Positions 52,601 to 64,000 of a stretch of 64,000 nt of DNA are shown here, piece by piece. The stretch lies in NCBI RefSeq assembly GCF_050948215.1, contig NW_027488579.1:1630658-1694657 (forward strand), in the 5' to 3' direction. The notes under the pieces were generated by a model. It was not told where the DNA came from. It saw nothing but the letters and a program-made list of their open reading frames with translations, and did no database searches. Positions within the stretch are counted from its first letter, which is position 1, and each line of letters starts with the position of its first letter. The stretch comes from Halictus rubicundus (taxonomy: Eukaryota > Arthropoda > Insecta > Hymenoptera > Halictidae). Made by a program: the position numbers and the translations under genes.

Positions 52601-55600
52601 ATATCCTCTATCCTATCCTATCCTATATCCTATCCTATCCTCTATACTATTGTATCCTCTATCCTACCCTATTCTCTATCCTATCCTATCCAATCCCCTA
52701 TCCTATCCTCTATCCTATCCTATCCTCAATCCTATCCTATCCTCTATCCTATTCTATCCTCTATCCTATCCAATCCTATATCCTATTCTCTGTCCTATCC
52801 TATCCTCTATCCTATCCTATCCTCTATCCTATCCTACCCTCTATCCTATCCTATCCTATATCCTATCCTATCCTCTATCCTATCCAATCCCCTATCCTCT
52901 AATCTATCCTATCCTATCCTCTATCCTATCCTATCCTCTATCATATCCTATCCTCTATCCTATCCTATCCTCTATCCTATTCTATCCTCTATCCTATCCA
53001 ATCCTATATCCTATCCTCTATCCTATCCTATCCTCTATCCTATTCTATCCTCTATCCTATCCAATCCTATATCCTATTCTCTATCCTATCCTATCCTCTA
53101 TCCTATCCTAACCTCTATCCAATCCAATCCTCTATCCTTTCCTATCATACCCTCTATCCTATCCTATCCTCTATCCTATCCTATGCTCTATCCTATCCTA
53201 TCCTCTATCCTATCCTATCCTCTATCCTATACTATCCTCTATCCTATCCAATCCCATATCGTATCCTCTATCCTATCATATCCTCTATCCTATCCTATCC
53301 TCTATGCTATCCTATCCTCTATTCTATCCTATCCTCTATCGTATCCTATCCTCTATCCTATCCAATCCTATATCGCATCCTCTATCCTATCCTATCCTCT
53401 ATCCTATCCTATCCTCTATCCTATCCAGTCCTCTATCCTATCCTCTATCCTATCCTAACCTCTATCCAATCCTATCCTCTATCCTATCCAATCCTATATC
53501 CTATTCTCTATCCTATCCTATCCTCTATCCTAAACTATCCTCTATCCTATCCAATCCCATATCGTATCCTCTATCCTATCATATCCTCTATCCTATCCTA
53601 TCCTCTATGCTATCCTATCCTCTATTCTATCCTATCCTCTATCGTATCCTATCCTCTATCCTATCCAATCCTACATCGCATCCTCTATCCTATCCTATCC
53701 TCTATCCTATCCTATCCTCTATCCTATCCAGTCCTCTATCCTATCCTCTATCCTATCCTAACCTCTATCCAATCCTATCCTCTATCCTTTCCTATCATAC
53801 CCTCTATCCTATCCTATCCTCTATCCTATCCTATGCTCTATCCTATCCTATCCTCTATCCTATCCTATCCTCTATCCTATCCTATCCTCTATCCTATCCT
53901 ATCCTCTATCCTATCCTACCATATCCTCTATCCTATCCTATCCTATATCCTATCCTATCCTCTATACTATTGTATCCTCTATCCTACCCTATTCTCTATC
54001 CTATCCTATCCAATCCCCTATCCTATCCTCTATCCTATCCTATCCTCAATCCTATCCTATCCTCTATCCTATTCTATCCTCTATCCTATCCAATCCTATA
54101 TCCTATTCTCTATCCTATCCTATCCTCTATCCTATCCTATCCTCTATCCTATCCTACCCTCTATCCTATCCTATCCTATATCCTATCCTATCCTCTATCC
54201 TATCCAATCCCCTATCCTCTCCTCTATCCTATCCTATCCTCTATCCTATCCTATCCTCTATCATATCCTATCCTCTATCCTATCCTATCCTCTATCCTAT
54301 TCTATCCTCTATCCTATCCAATCCTATATCCTATCCTCTATCCTATCCTATCCTCTATCCTATTCTATCCTCTATCCTATCCAATCCTATATCCTATTCT
54401 CTATCCTATCCTATCCTCTATCCTATCCTAACCTCTATCCAATCCAATCCTCTATCCTATCCTATCCTCTATCCTATCCTATCCTCTATCCTATCCTACC
54501 ATATCCTCTATCCTATCCTATCCTATATCCTATCCTATCCTCTATACTATTGTATCCTCTATCCTACCCTATTCTCTATCCTATCCTATCCAATCCCCTA
54601 TCCTATCCTCTATCCTATCCTATCCTCAATCCTATCCTATCCTCTATCCTATTCTATCCTCTATCCTATCCAATCCTATATCCTATTCTCTATCCTATCC
54701 TATCCTCTATCCTATCCTATCCTCTATCCTATCCTACCCTCTATCCTATCCTATCCTATATCCTATCCTATCCTCTATCCTATCCAATCCCTATCCTATC
54801 CTCTATCCTATCCTATCCTCTATTCTATCCTATCCTCTATCGTATCCTATCCTCTAACCTATCCAATCCTATATCGTATCCTCTATCCTATCCTATCCTC
54901 TATCCTATTCTATCCTCTATCCTATCCAATCCTATATCCTATCCTCTATCCTATCCTATCCTCTATCCTATTCTATCCTCTATCCTATCCAATCCTATAT
55001 CCTATTCTCTATCCTATCCTATCCTCTATCCTATCCTCTCCTCTATCGTATCCTATCCTCTATCCTATCCAATCCCATATCGTATCCTCTATCCTATCCT
55101 ATCCTGTATCCTATCCTATCCTCTATCCTATCCTATCCTCTATTCTATCCTATCCTCTATCGTATCCTATCCTCTATCCTATCCTATCCTCTATCCTATC
55201 CTATCCTCTATCCTATCCTACCCTCTATCCTATCCTATCCTATATCCTATCCTATCCTCTATCCTATCCAATCCCCTATCCTCTCCTCTATTCTATCCTA
55301 TACTCTATCATATCCTAATCTCTATCCTATCTTATCCTGTATCCTATTCTATACTCTATCCTATCCTATCCTCTATCCTATCCTATCCTCTATCCAATCC
55401 TATCCTCTATCCTATCCTATCCTTAATCCTATCGAATCCTCTATCCTATCCTATCCTCTATGCTAACCTGTCCTCTACCCTATCCTATCCTCTATTCTAT
55501 CCTATCCTCTATCCTATCATATCCTCTATCCTATCCTATCCTCTATCCTATCCTATCATATCCTCTATCCTATCCTATCCTCTATCCTATCCTATGCTCT

Positions 55601-56416
55601 ATCCTATCCTATCCTCTATCCTATCCTATCCTCTATCCTATCCTATCCTCTATCCTATCCTATCCTCTATCCTATCCTATCCTCTATCCAATCCTATCCT
55701 CTATCCTATCCTATCATATCCTCTATCCTATCCTATCCTCTATCCTATCCTATGCTCTATCCTATCCTATCCTCTATCCTATCCTATCCTCTATCCTATA
55801 ATATCCTCTATCCTATCCTATCCTATATCCTATCCTATCCTCTATCCTATCCAATCCCCTATCCTCTCCTCTATCCTATCCTATACTCTATCATATCCTA
55901 ACCTCTATCCTATCTTATCCTCTATCCTATTCTATACTCTATTCTATCCTTTCCGCTATCCTATCCTATCCTCTATCCTATCCTATCCTCTATCGTATCC
56001 TATCCTCTATCCTATCCACTCCTATATCGTATCCTCTAGCCTATCCTATCCTCTATCCTATCCTATCCTCTATCCTATCCTATCCTCTATCCTATCCTAT
56101 CCTCTATCCTATCCTATCCTCTATCCTATCCTATCCTCTATCCTATCCTATCCTCTATCCTATCCTATCCTCTATCCAATCCTATCCTCTATCCTATCCT
56201 ATCCTTAATCCTATCGAATCCTCTATCCTATCCTATCCTCTATCCTATCCTATCCTCTATCCTATCCTATCCTCTATCCAATCCTATCCTCTATCCTATC
56301 CTATCATATCCTCTATCCTATCCTATCCTCTATCCTATCCTATGCTCTATCCTATCCTATCCTCTATCCTATCCTATCCTCTATCCTATAATATCCTCTA
56401 TCCTATCCTATCCTAT
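49610..56416. repeat. Higher-order satellite repeat of 6807 bp, copy 1
   Basis: Variants at 49622, 49734, 50064, 50797, 51780, 52513, 53183, 53304 and 53833 all recur at exactly 6807 bp. From 54790 onward the offset is 6808 bp, caused by one C: this copy reads CCAATCCCTATCC where copy 2 has CCAATCCCCTATCC. Homology fails left of about 49610. Confidence 0.92.
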
Positions 56417-59400
56417 ATCCTATCCTATCATATCCTCTATCCTATCCTATCCTCTATCCTATCCTATGCTCTATCCTATCCTATCCTCTATCCTATCCTA
56501 TCCTCTATCCTATAATATCCTCTATCCTATCCTATCCTATATCCCAGCCTATCCTCTATCCTATCCAATCCCCTATCCTCTCCTCTATCCTATCCTATAC
56601 TCTATCATATCCTAACCTCTATCCTATCTTATCCTCTATCCTATTCTATACTCTATTCTATCCTTTCCGCTATCCTATCCTATCCTCTATCCTATCCTAT
56701 CCTCTATCGTATCCTATCCTCTATCCTATCCACTCCTATATCGTATCCTCTAGCCTATCCTATCCTCTATCCTATCCTATCCTCTATCCTATCCTATCCT
56801 CTATCCAATCCTATCCTCTATCCTATCCTATCCTCTATCCTATCCTATCCTATATCCTATCCTATCCTCTATGCTAACCTGTCCTCTACCCTATCCTATC
56901 CTCTATTCTATCCTATCCTCTATCCTATTATATCCTCTATCCTATCCTATCCTCTATCCTATCCTGTCCTCTATCCTATCATATCCTCTATCCTATCCTA
57001 TCCTGTATCCTATCCTATCCTCTATTCTATCCAATCCCCCATCGTATCCTCTATCCTATCCTATCCTCTATCCTATCCTATCCTCTATCATATCCTATCC
57101 TCTATCCTATCCTATCCTCTATCCTATTCTATCCTCTATCCTATCCAATCCTATATCGTATCCTCTAACCTATCCTATCCTCTATCCTATCCTATCCTCT
57201 ATCCTATCCTATTCTCTATCCTATCCTATCCTCTATCGTATCCTATCCTCTATCCTATCCAATCCATTATCCTATTCTCTATCCTATCCTATCCTCTATC
57301 CTATACTATCCTCTATCCTATCCAATCCCATATCGTATCCTCTATCCTATCATATCCTCTATCCTATCCTATCCTCTATGCTATCCTATCCTCTATTCTA
57401 TCCTATCCTCTATCGTATCCTATCCTCTATCCTATCCAATCCTATATCGCATCCTCTATCCTATCCTATCCTCTATCCTATCCTATCCTCTATCCTATCC
57501 AGTCCTCTATCCTATCCTCTATCCTATCCTAACCTCTATCCAATCCTATCCTCTATCCTTTCCTATCATACCCTCTATCCTATCCTATCCTCTATCCTAT
57601 CCTATGCTCTATCCTATCCTATCCTCTATCCTATCCTATCCTCTATCCTATCCTATCCTCTATCCTATCCTATCCTCTATCCTATCCTACCATATCCTCT
57701 ATCCTATCCTATCCTATATCCTATCCTATCCTCTATACTATTGTATCCTCTATCCTACCCTATTCTCTATCCTATCCTATCCAATCCCCTATCCTATCCT
57801 CTATCCTATCCTATCCTCAATCCTATCCTATCCTCTATCCTATTCTATCCTCTATCCTATCCAATCCTATATCCTATTCTCTATCCTATCCTATCCTCTA
57901 TCCTATCCTATCCTCTATCCTATCCTATCCTCTATCATATCCTATCCTCTATCCTATCCTATCCTCTATCCTATTCTATCCTCTATCCTATCCAATCCTA
58001 TATCGTATCCTCTAACCTATCCTATCCTCTATCCTATCCTATCCTCTATCCTATCCTATCCTCTATCCTATCCTATCCTCTATCCTATCCTATCCTCTAT
58101 CCTATCCTATCCTCTATCCAATCCTATCCTCTATCCTATCCTATCATATCCTCTATCCTATCCTATCCTCTATCCTATCCTATGCTCTATCCTATCCTAT
58201 CCTCTATCCTATCCTATCCTCTATCCTATAATATCCTCTATCCTATCCTATCCTATATCCTATCCTATCCTCTATCCTATCCAATCCCCTATCCTCTCCT
58301 CTATCCTATCCTATACTCTATCGTATCCTAACCTCTATCCTATCTTATCCTCTATCCTATTCTATACTCTATTCTATCCTTTCCGCTATCCTATCCTATC
58401 CTCTATCCTATCCTATCCTCTATCGTATCCTATCCTCTATCCTATCCACTCCTATATCGTATCCTCTAGCCTATCCTATCCTCTATCCTATCCTATCCTC
58501 TATCCTATCCTATCCTCTATCCAATCCTATCCTCTATCCTACCCTATCCTCTATCCTATCCTATCCTATATCCTATCCTATCCTCTATGCTAACCTGTCC
58601 TCTACCCTATCCTATCCTCTATTCTATCCTATCCTCTATCCTATTATATCCTCTATCCTATCCTATCCTCTATCCTATCCTGTCCTCTATCCTATCATAT
58701 CCTCTATCCTATCCTATCCTGTATCCTATCCTATCCTCTATTCTATCCAATCCCCTATCGTATCCTCTATCCTATCCTATCCTCTATCCTATCCTATCCT
58801 CTATCATATCCTATCCTCTATCCTATCCTATCCTCTATCCTATTCTATCCTCTATCCTATCCAATCCTATATCGTATCCTCTAACCTATCCTATCCTCTA
58901 TCCTATCCTATCCTCTATCCTATCCTATTCTCTATCCTATCCTATCCTCTATCGTATCCTATCCTCTATCCTATCCAATCCTATATCCTATTCTCTATCC
59001 TATCCTATCCTCTATCCTATACTATCCTCTATCCTATCCAATCCCATATCGTATCCTCTATCCTATCATATCCTCTATCCTATCCTATCCTCTATGCTAT
59101 CCTATCCTCTATTCTATCCTATCCTCTATCGTATCCTATCCTCTATCCTATCCAATCCTATATCGCATTCTCTATCCTATCCTATCCTCTATCCTATCCT
59201 ATCCTCTATCCTATCCAGTCCTCTATCCTATCCTCTATCCTATCCTAACCTCTATCCAATCCTATCCTCTATCCTTTCCTATCATACCCTCTATCCTATC
59301 CTATCCTCTATCCTATCCTATGCTCTATCCTATCCTATCCTCTATCCTATCCTATCCTCTATCCTATCCTATCCTCTATCCTATCCTATCCTCTACCCTA

Positions 59401-62400
59401 TCCTACCATATCCTCTATCCTATCCTATCCTATATCCTATCCTATCCTCTATACTATTGTATCCTCTATCCTACCCTATTCTCTATCCTATCCTATCCAA
59501 TCCCCTATCCTATCCTCTATCCTATCCTATCCTCAATCCTATCCTATCCTCTATCCTATTCTATCCTCTATCCTATCCAATCCTATATCCTATTCTCTGT
59601 CCTATCCTATCCTCTATCCTATCCTATCCTCTATCCTATCCTACCCTCTATCCTATCCTATCCTATATCCTATCCTATCCTCTATCCTATCCAATCCCCT
59701 ATCCTCTAATCTATCCTATCCTATCCTCTATCCTATCCTATCCTCTATCATATCCTATCCTCTATCCTATCCTATCCTCTATCCTATTCTATCCTCTATC
59801 CTATCCAATCCTATATCCTATCCTCTATCCTATCCTATCCTCTATCCTATTCTATCCTCTATCCTATCCAATCCTATATCCTATTCTCTATCCTATCCTA
59901 TCCTCTATCCTATCCTAACCTCTATCCAATCCAATCCTCTATCCTTTCCTATCATACCCTCTATCCTATCCTATCCTCTATCCTATCCTATGCTCTATCC
60001 TATCCTATCCTCTATCCTATCCTATCCTCTATCCTATACTATCCTCTATCCTATCCAATCCCATATCGTATCCTCTATCCTATCATATCCTCTATCCTAT
60101 CCTATCCTCTATGCTATCCTATCCTCTATTCTATCCTATCCTCTATCGTATCCTATCCTCTATCCTATCCAATCCTATATCGCATCCTCTATCCTATCCT
60201 ATCCTCTATCCTATCCTATCCTCTATCCTATCCAGTCCTCTATCCTATCCTCTATCCTATCCTAACCTCTATCCAATCCTATCCTCTATCCTATCCAATC
60301 CTATATCCTATTCTCTATCCTATCCTATCCTCTATCCTAAACTATCCTCTATCCTATCCAATCCCATATCGTATCCTCTATCCTATCATATCCTCTATCC
60401 TATCCTATCCTCTATGCTATCCTATCCTCTATTCTATCCTATCCTCTATCGTATCCTATCCTCTATCCTATCCAATCCTACATCGCATCCTCTATCCTAT
60501 CCTATCCTCTATCCTATCCTATCCTCTATCCTATCCAGTCCTCTATCCTATCCTCTATCCTATCCTAACCTCTATCCAATCCTATCCTCTATCCTTTCCT
60601 ATCATACCCTCTATCCTATCCTATCCTCTATCCTATCCTATGCTCTATCCTATCCTATCCTCTATCCTATCCTATCCTCTATCCTATCCTATCCTCTATC
60701 CTATCCTATCCTCTATCCTATCCTACCATATCCTCTATCCTATCCTATCCTATATCCTATCCTATCCTCTATACTATTGTATCCTCTATCCTACCCTATT
60801 CTCTATCCTATCCTATCCAATCCCCTATCCTATCCTCTATCCTATCCTATCCTCAATCCTATCCTATCCTCTATCCTATTCTATCCTCTATCCTATCCAA
60901 TCCTATATCCTATTCTCTATCCTATCCTATCCTCTATCCTATCCTATCCTCTATCCTATCCTACCCTCTATCCTATCCTATCCTATATCCTATCCTATCC
61001 TCTATCCTATCCAATCCCCTATCCTCTCCTCTATCCTATCCTATCCTCTATCCTATCCTATCCTCTATCATATCCTATCCTCTATCCTATCCTATCCTCT
61101 ATCCTATTCTATCCTCTATCCTATCCAATCCTATATCCTATCCTCTATCCTATCCTATCCTCTATCCTATTCTATCCTCTATCCTATCCAATCCTATATC
61201 CTATTCTCTATCCTATCCTATCCTCTATCCTATCCTAACCTCTATCCAATCCAATCCTCTATCCTATCCTATCCTCTATCCTATCCTATCCTCTATCCTA
61301 TCCTACCATATCCTCTATCCTATCCTATCCTATATCCTATCCTATCCTCTATACTATTGTATCCTCTATCCTACCCTATTCTCTATCCTATCCTATCCAA
61401 TCCCCTATCCTATCCTCTATCCTATCCTATCCTCAATCCTATCCTATCCTCTATCCTATTCTATCCTCTATCCTATCCAATCCTATATCCTATTCTCTAT
61501 CCTATCCTATCCTCTATCCTATCCTATCCTCTATCCTATCCTACCCTCTATCCTATCCTATCCTATATCCTATCCTATCCTCTATCCTATCCAATCCCCT
61601 ATCCTATCCTCTATCCTATCCTATCCTCTATTCTATCCTATCCTCTATCGTATCCTATCCTCTAACCTATCCAATCCTATATCGTATCCTCTATCCTATC
61701 CTATCCTCTATCCTATTCTATCCTCTATCCTATCCAATCCTATATCCTATCCTCTATCCTATCCTATCCTCTATCCTATTCTATCCTCTATCCTATCCAA
61801 TCCTATATCCTATTCTCTATCCTATCCTATCCTCTATCCTATCCTCTCCTCTATCGTATCCTATCCTCTATCCTATCCAATCCCATATCGTATCCTCTAT
61901 CCTATCCTATCCTGTATCCTATCCTATCCTCTATCCTATCCTATCCTCTATTCTATCCTATCCTCTATCGTATCCTATCCTCTATCCTATCCTATCCTCT
62001 ATCCTATCCTATCCTCTATCCTATCCTACCCTCTATCCTATCCTATCCTATATCCTATCCTATCCTCTATCCTATCCAATCCCCTATCCTCTCCTCTATT
62101 CTATCCTATACTCTATCATATCCTAATCTCTATCCTATCTTATCCTGTATCCTATTCTATACTCTATCCTATCCTATCCTCTATCCTATCCTATCCTCTA
62201 TCCAATCCTATCCTCTATCCTATCCTATCCTTAATCCTATCGAATCCTCTATCCTATCCTATCCTCTATGCTAACCTGTCCTCTACCCTATCCTATCCTC
62301 TATTCTATCCTATCCTCTATCCTATCATATCCTCTATCCTATCCTATCCTCTATCCTATCCTATCATATCCTCTATCCTATCCTATCCTCTATCCTATCC

Positions 62401-63224
62401 TATGCTCTATCCTATCCTATCCTCTATCCTATCCTATCCTCTATCCTATCCTATCCTCTATCCTATCCTATCCTCTATCCTATCCTATCCTCTATCCAAT
62501 CCTATCCTCTATCCTATCCTATCATATCCTCTATCCTATCCTATCCTCTATCCTATCCTATGCTCTATCCTATCCTATCCTCTATCCTATCCTATCCTCT
62601 ATCCTATAATATCCTCTATCCTATCCTATCCTATATCCTATCCTATCCTCTATCCTATCCAATCCCCTATCCTCTCCTCTATCCTATCCTATACTCTATC
62701 ATATCCTAACCTCTATCCTATCTTATCCTCTATCCTATTCTATACTCTATTCTATCCTTTCCGCTATCCTATCCTATCCTCTATCCTATCCTATCCTCTA
62801 TCGTATCCTATCCTCTATCCTATCCACTCCTATATCGTATCCTCTAGCCTATCCTATCCTCTATCCTATCCTATCCTCTATCCTATCCTATCCTCTATCC
62901 TATCCTATCCTCTATCCTATCCTATCCTCTATCCTATCCTATCCTCTATCCTATCCTATCCTCTATCCTATCCTATCCTCTATCCAATCCTATCCTCTAT
63001 CCTATCCTATCCTTAATCCTATCGAATCCTCTATCCTATCCTATCCTCTATCCTATCCTATCCTCTATCCTATCCTATCCTCTATCCAATCCTATCCTCT
63101 ATCCTATCCTATCATATCCTCTATCCTATCCTATCCTCTATCCTATCCTATGCTCTATCCTATCCTATCCTCTATCCTATCCTATCCTCTATCCTATAAT
63201 ATCCTCTATCCTATCCTATCCTAT
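56417..63224. repeat. Higher-order satellite repeat of 6808 bp, copy 2
   Basis: This is the directly adjacent second copy. By variant comparison I found only the single-C indel near 61599 relative to copy 1. The indel changes the artefactual forward open frame, which is why frames differ between otherwise identical copies. Confidence 0.92.
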
Positions 63225-64000
63225 ATCCTATCCTATCATATCCTCTATCCTATCCTATCCTCTATCCTATCCTATGCTCTATCCTATCCTATCCTCTATC
63301 CTATCCTATCCTCTATCCTATAATATCCTCTATCCTATCCTATCCTATATCCCAGCCTATCCTCTATCCTATCCAATCCCCTATCCTCTCCTCTATCCTA
63401 TCCTATACTCTATCATATCCTAACCTCTATCCTATCTTATCCTCTATCCTATTCTATACTCTATTCTATCCTTTCCGCTATCCTATCCTATCCTCTATCC
63501 TATCCTATCCTCTATCGTATCCTATCCTCTATCCTATCCACTCCTATATCGTATCCTCTAGCCTATCCTATCCTCTATCCTATCCTATCCTCTATCCTAT
63601 CCTATCCTCTATCCAATCCTATCCTCTATCCTATCCTATCCTCTATCCTATCCTATCCTATATCCTATCCTATCCTCTATGCTAACCTGTCCTCTACCCT
63701 ATCCTATCCTCTATTCTATCCTATCCTCTATCCTATTATATCCTCTATCCTATCCTATCCTCTATCCTATCCTGTCCTCTATCCTATCATATCCTCTATC
63801 CTATCCTATCCTGTATCCTATCCTATCCTCTATTCTATCCAATCCCCCATCGTATCCTCTATCCTATCCTATCCTCTATCCTATCCTATCCTCTATCATA
63901 TCCTATCCTCTATCCTATCCTATCCTCTATCCTATTCTATCCTCTATCCTATCCAATCCTATATCGTATCCTCTAACCTATCCTATCCTCTATCCTATCC
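63225..64000. repeat. Higher-order satellite repeat of about 6.8 kb, copy 3 (cut by window end)
   Basis: The start of a third copy is visible: the CATATCC, TATATCCCAG and ATGCTAACC variants lie at 63237, 63349 and 63679, each 6808 bp beyond their partners in copy 2. The array therefore continues past the window. Confidence 0.9.

Larger units (their letters stand above)
37560..64000. repeat. 17-bp satellite array, subfamily B
   Basis: The unit is the same as in subfamily A, but a different set of variants dominates: ATGCTAACCTGTCC, TATATCCCAGCC, CCTTAATCCTATCGAATCC, CTATACTATTGTATCC, CTCTAGCCTATCC and CCTATAATATCC. CAGTCCCG with CTTTACTATAATATC appears only at the head of each ~5.06-kb repeat (37576 and 42637). 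CTTTCCGC is shared with subfamily A, so the two have a common ancestor. The segment is almost entirely made of tandem blocks of 5.06, 1.31 and 6.81 kb, and is still in the array at the window end. No gene is supported. Confidence 0.95.

Noticed and set aside
28596..63016. Further satellite open frames, including a 1085-codon frame at 30976 and a 779-codon frame that begins inside the retrotransposon at 28596
   Set aside because: Same cause. The frame at 28596 starts in the terminal repeat and merely runs on into satellite. Frames in identical higher-order copies change with a single-base indel, which coding sequence would not tolerate.
1..64000. CRISPR array
   Set aside because: The repeats are contiguous short satellite monomers without unique spacers, and the neighbouring retrotransposon is eukaryotic.
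1..64000. True telomeric TTAGG repeat
   Set aside because: No uninterrupted CCTAA or TTAGG tract is present. The pentamer is TCCTA, and CCTAA appears only as a rare point variant.

Overview
The window is eukaryotic repeat DNA, most likely from an arthropod. About 53 kb of the 64 kb is a satellite built from a 17-bp unit (+ strand TCCTATCCTATCCTCTA, i.e. two TCCTA pentamers plus one TCCTCTA heptamer). The only other component is a 10.9-kb non-LTR retrotransposon of R1-clade type at 17703-28638, on the minus strand. The arthropod assignment is an inference from the retrotransposon clade and the satellite style. No host gene, tRNA or rRNA was found.

Layout: 1-17702 satellite (subfamily A); 17703-28638 retrotransposon, 3' end (poly-A tail, read as poly-T) at the left and 5' end at the right; 28639 to about 37560 satellite A again; about 37560-64000 a second satellite subfamily (B) with different diagnostic variant units. 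The satellite has higher-order structure at several scales: tandem duplications of about 330, 342, 1313, 3225, about 5061 and about 6807 bp. Copies of the largest are nearly identical, which suggests recent amplification by unequal exchange or a similar process.

The retrotransposon has ORF1 (a nucleic-acid-binding protein with CCHC zinc knuckles) and ORF2 (apurinic-type endonuclease, reverse transcriptase and C-terminal zinc knuckle). No catalytic residue that I could check is missing and there are no internal stops, so it may be recent or active. Its unusual feature is a nearly identical 1.83-1.87 kb direct repeat at both ends, an LTR-like arrangement around an endonuclease-type non-LTR element. 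A 16-bp target site duplication brackets the whole unit, and two unoccupied paralogous sites exist in the same satellite, so both terminal repeats appear to have arrived in a single insertion.

ORF2 has no AUG before its first catalytic motif (QINLNHCR). Its frame overlaps the ORF1 stop codon in the -1 frame, so frameshifting or non-AUG reinitiation is implied. The long SYPILYPILSSIL-type open frames throughout the satellite are artefacts: a 17-bp unit without stops is open in all three forward frames. They are not annotated as genes.
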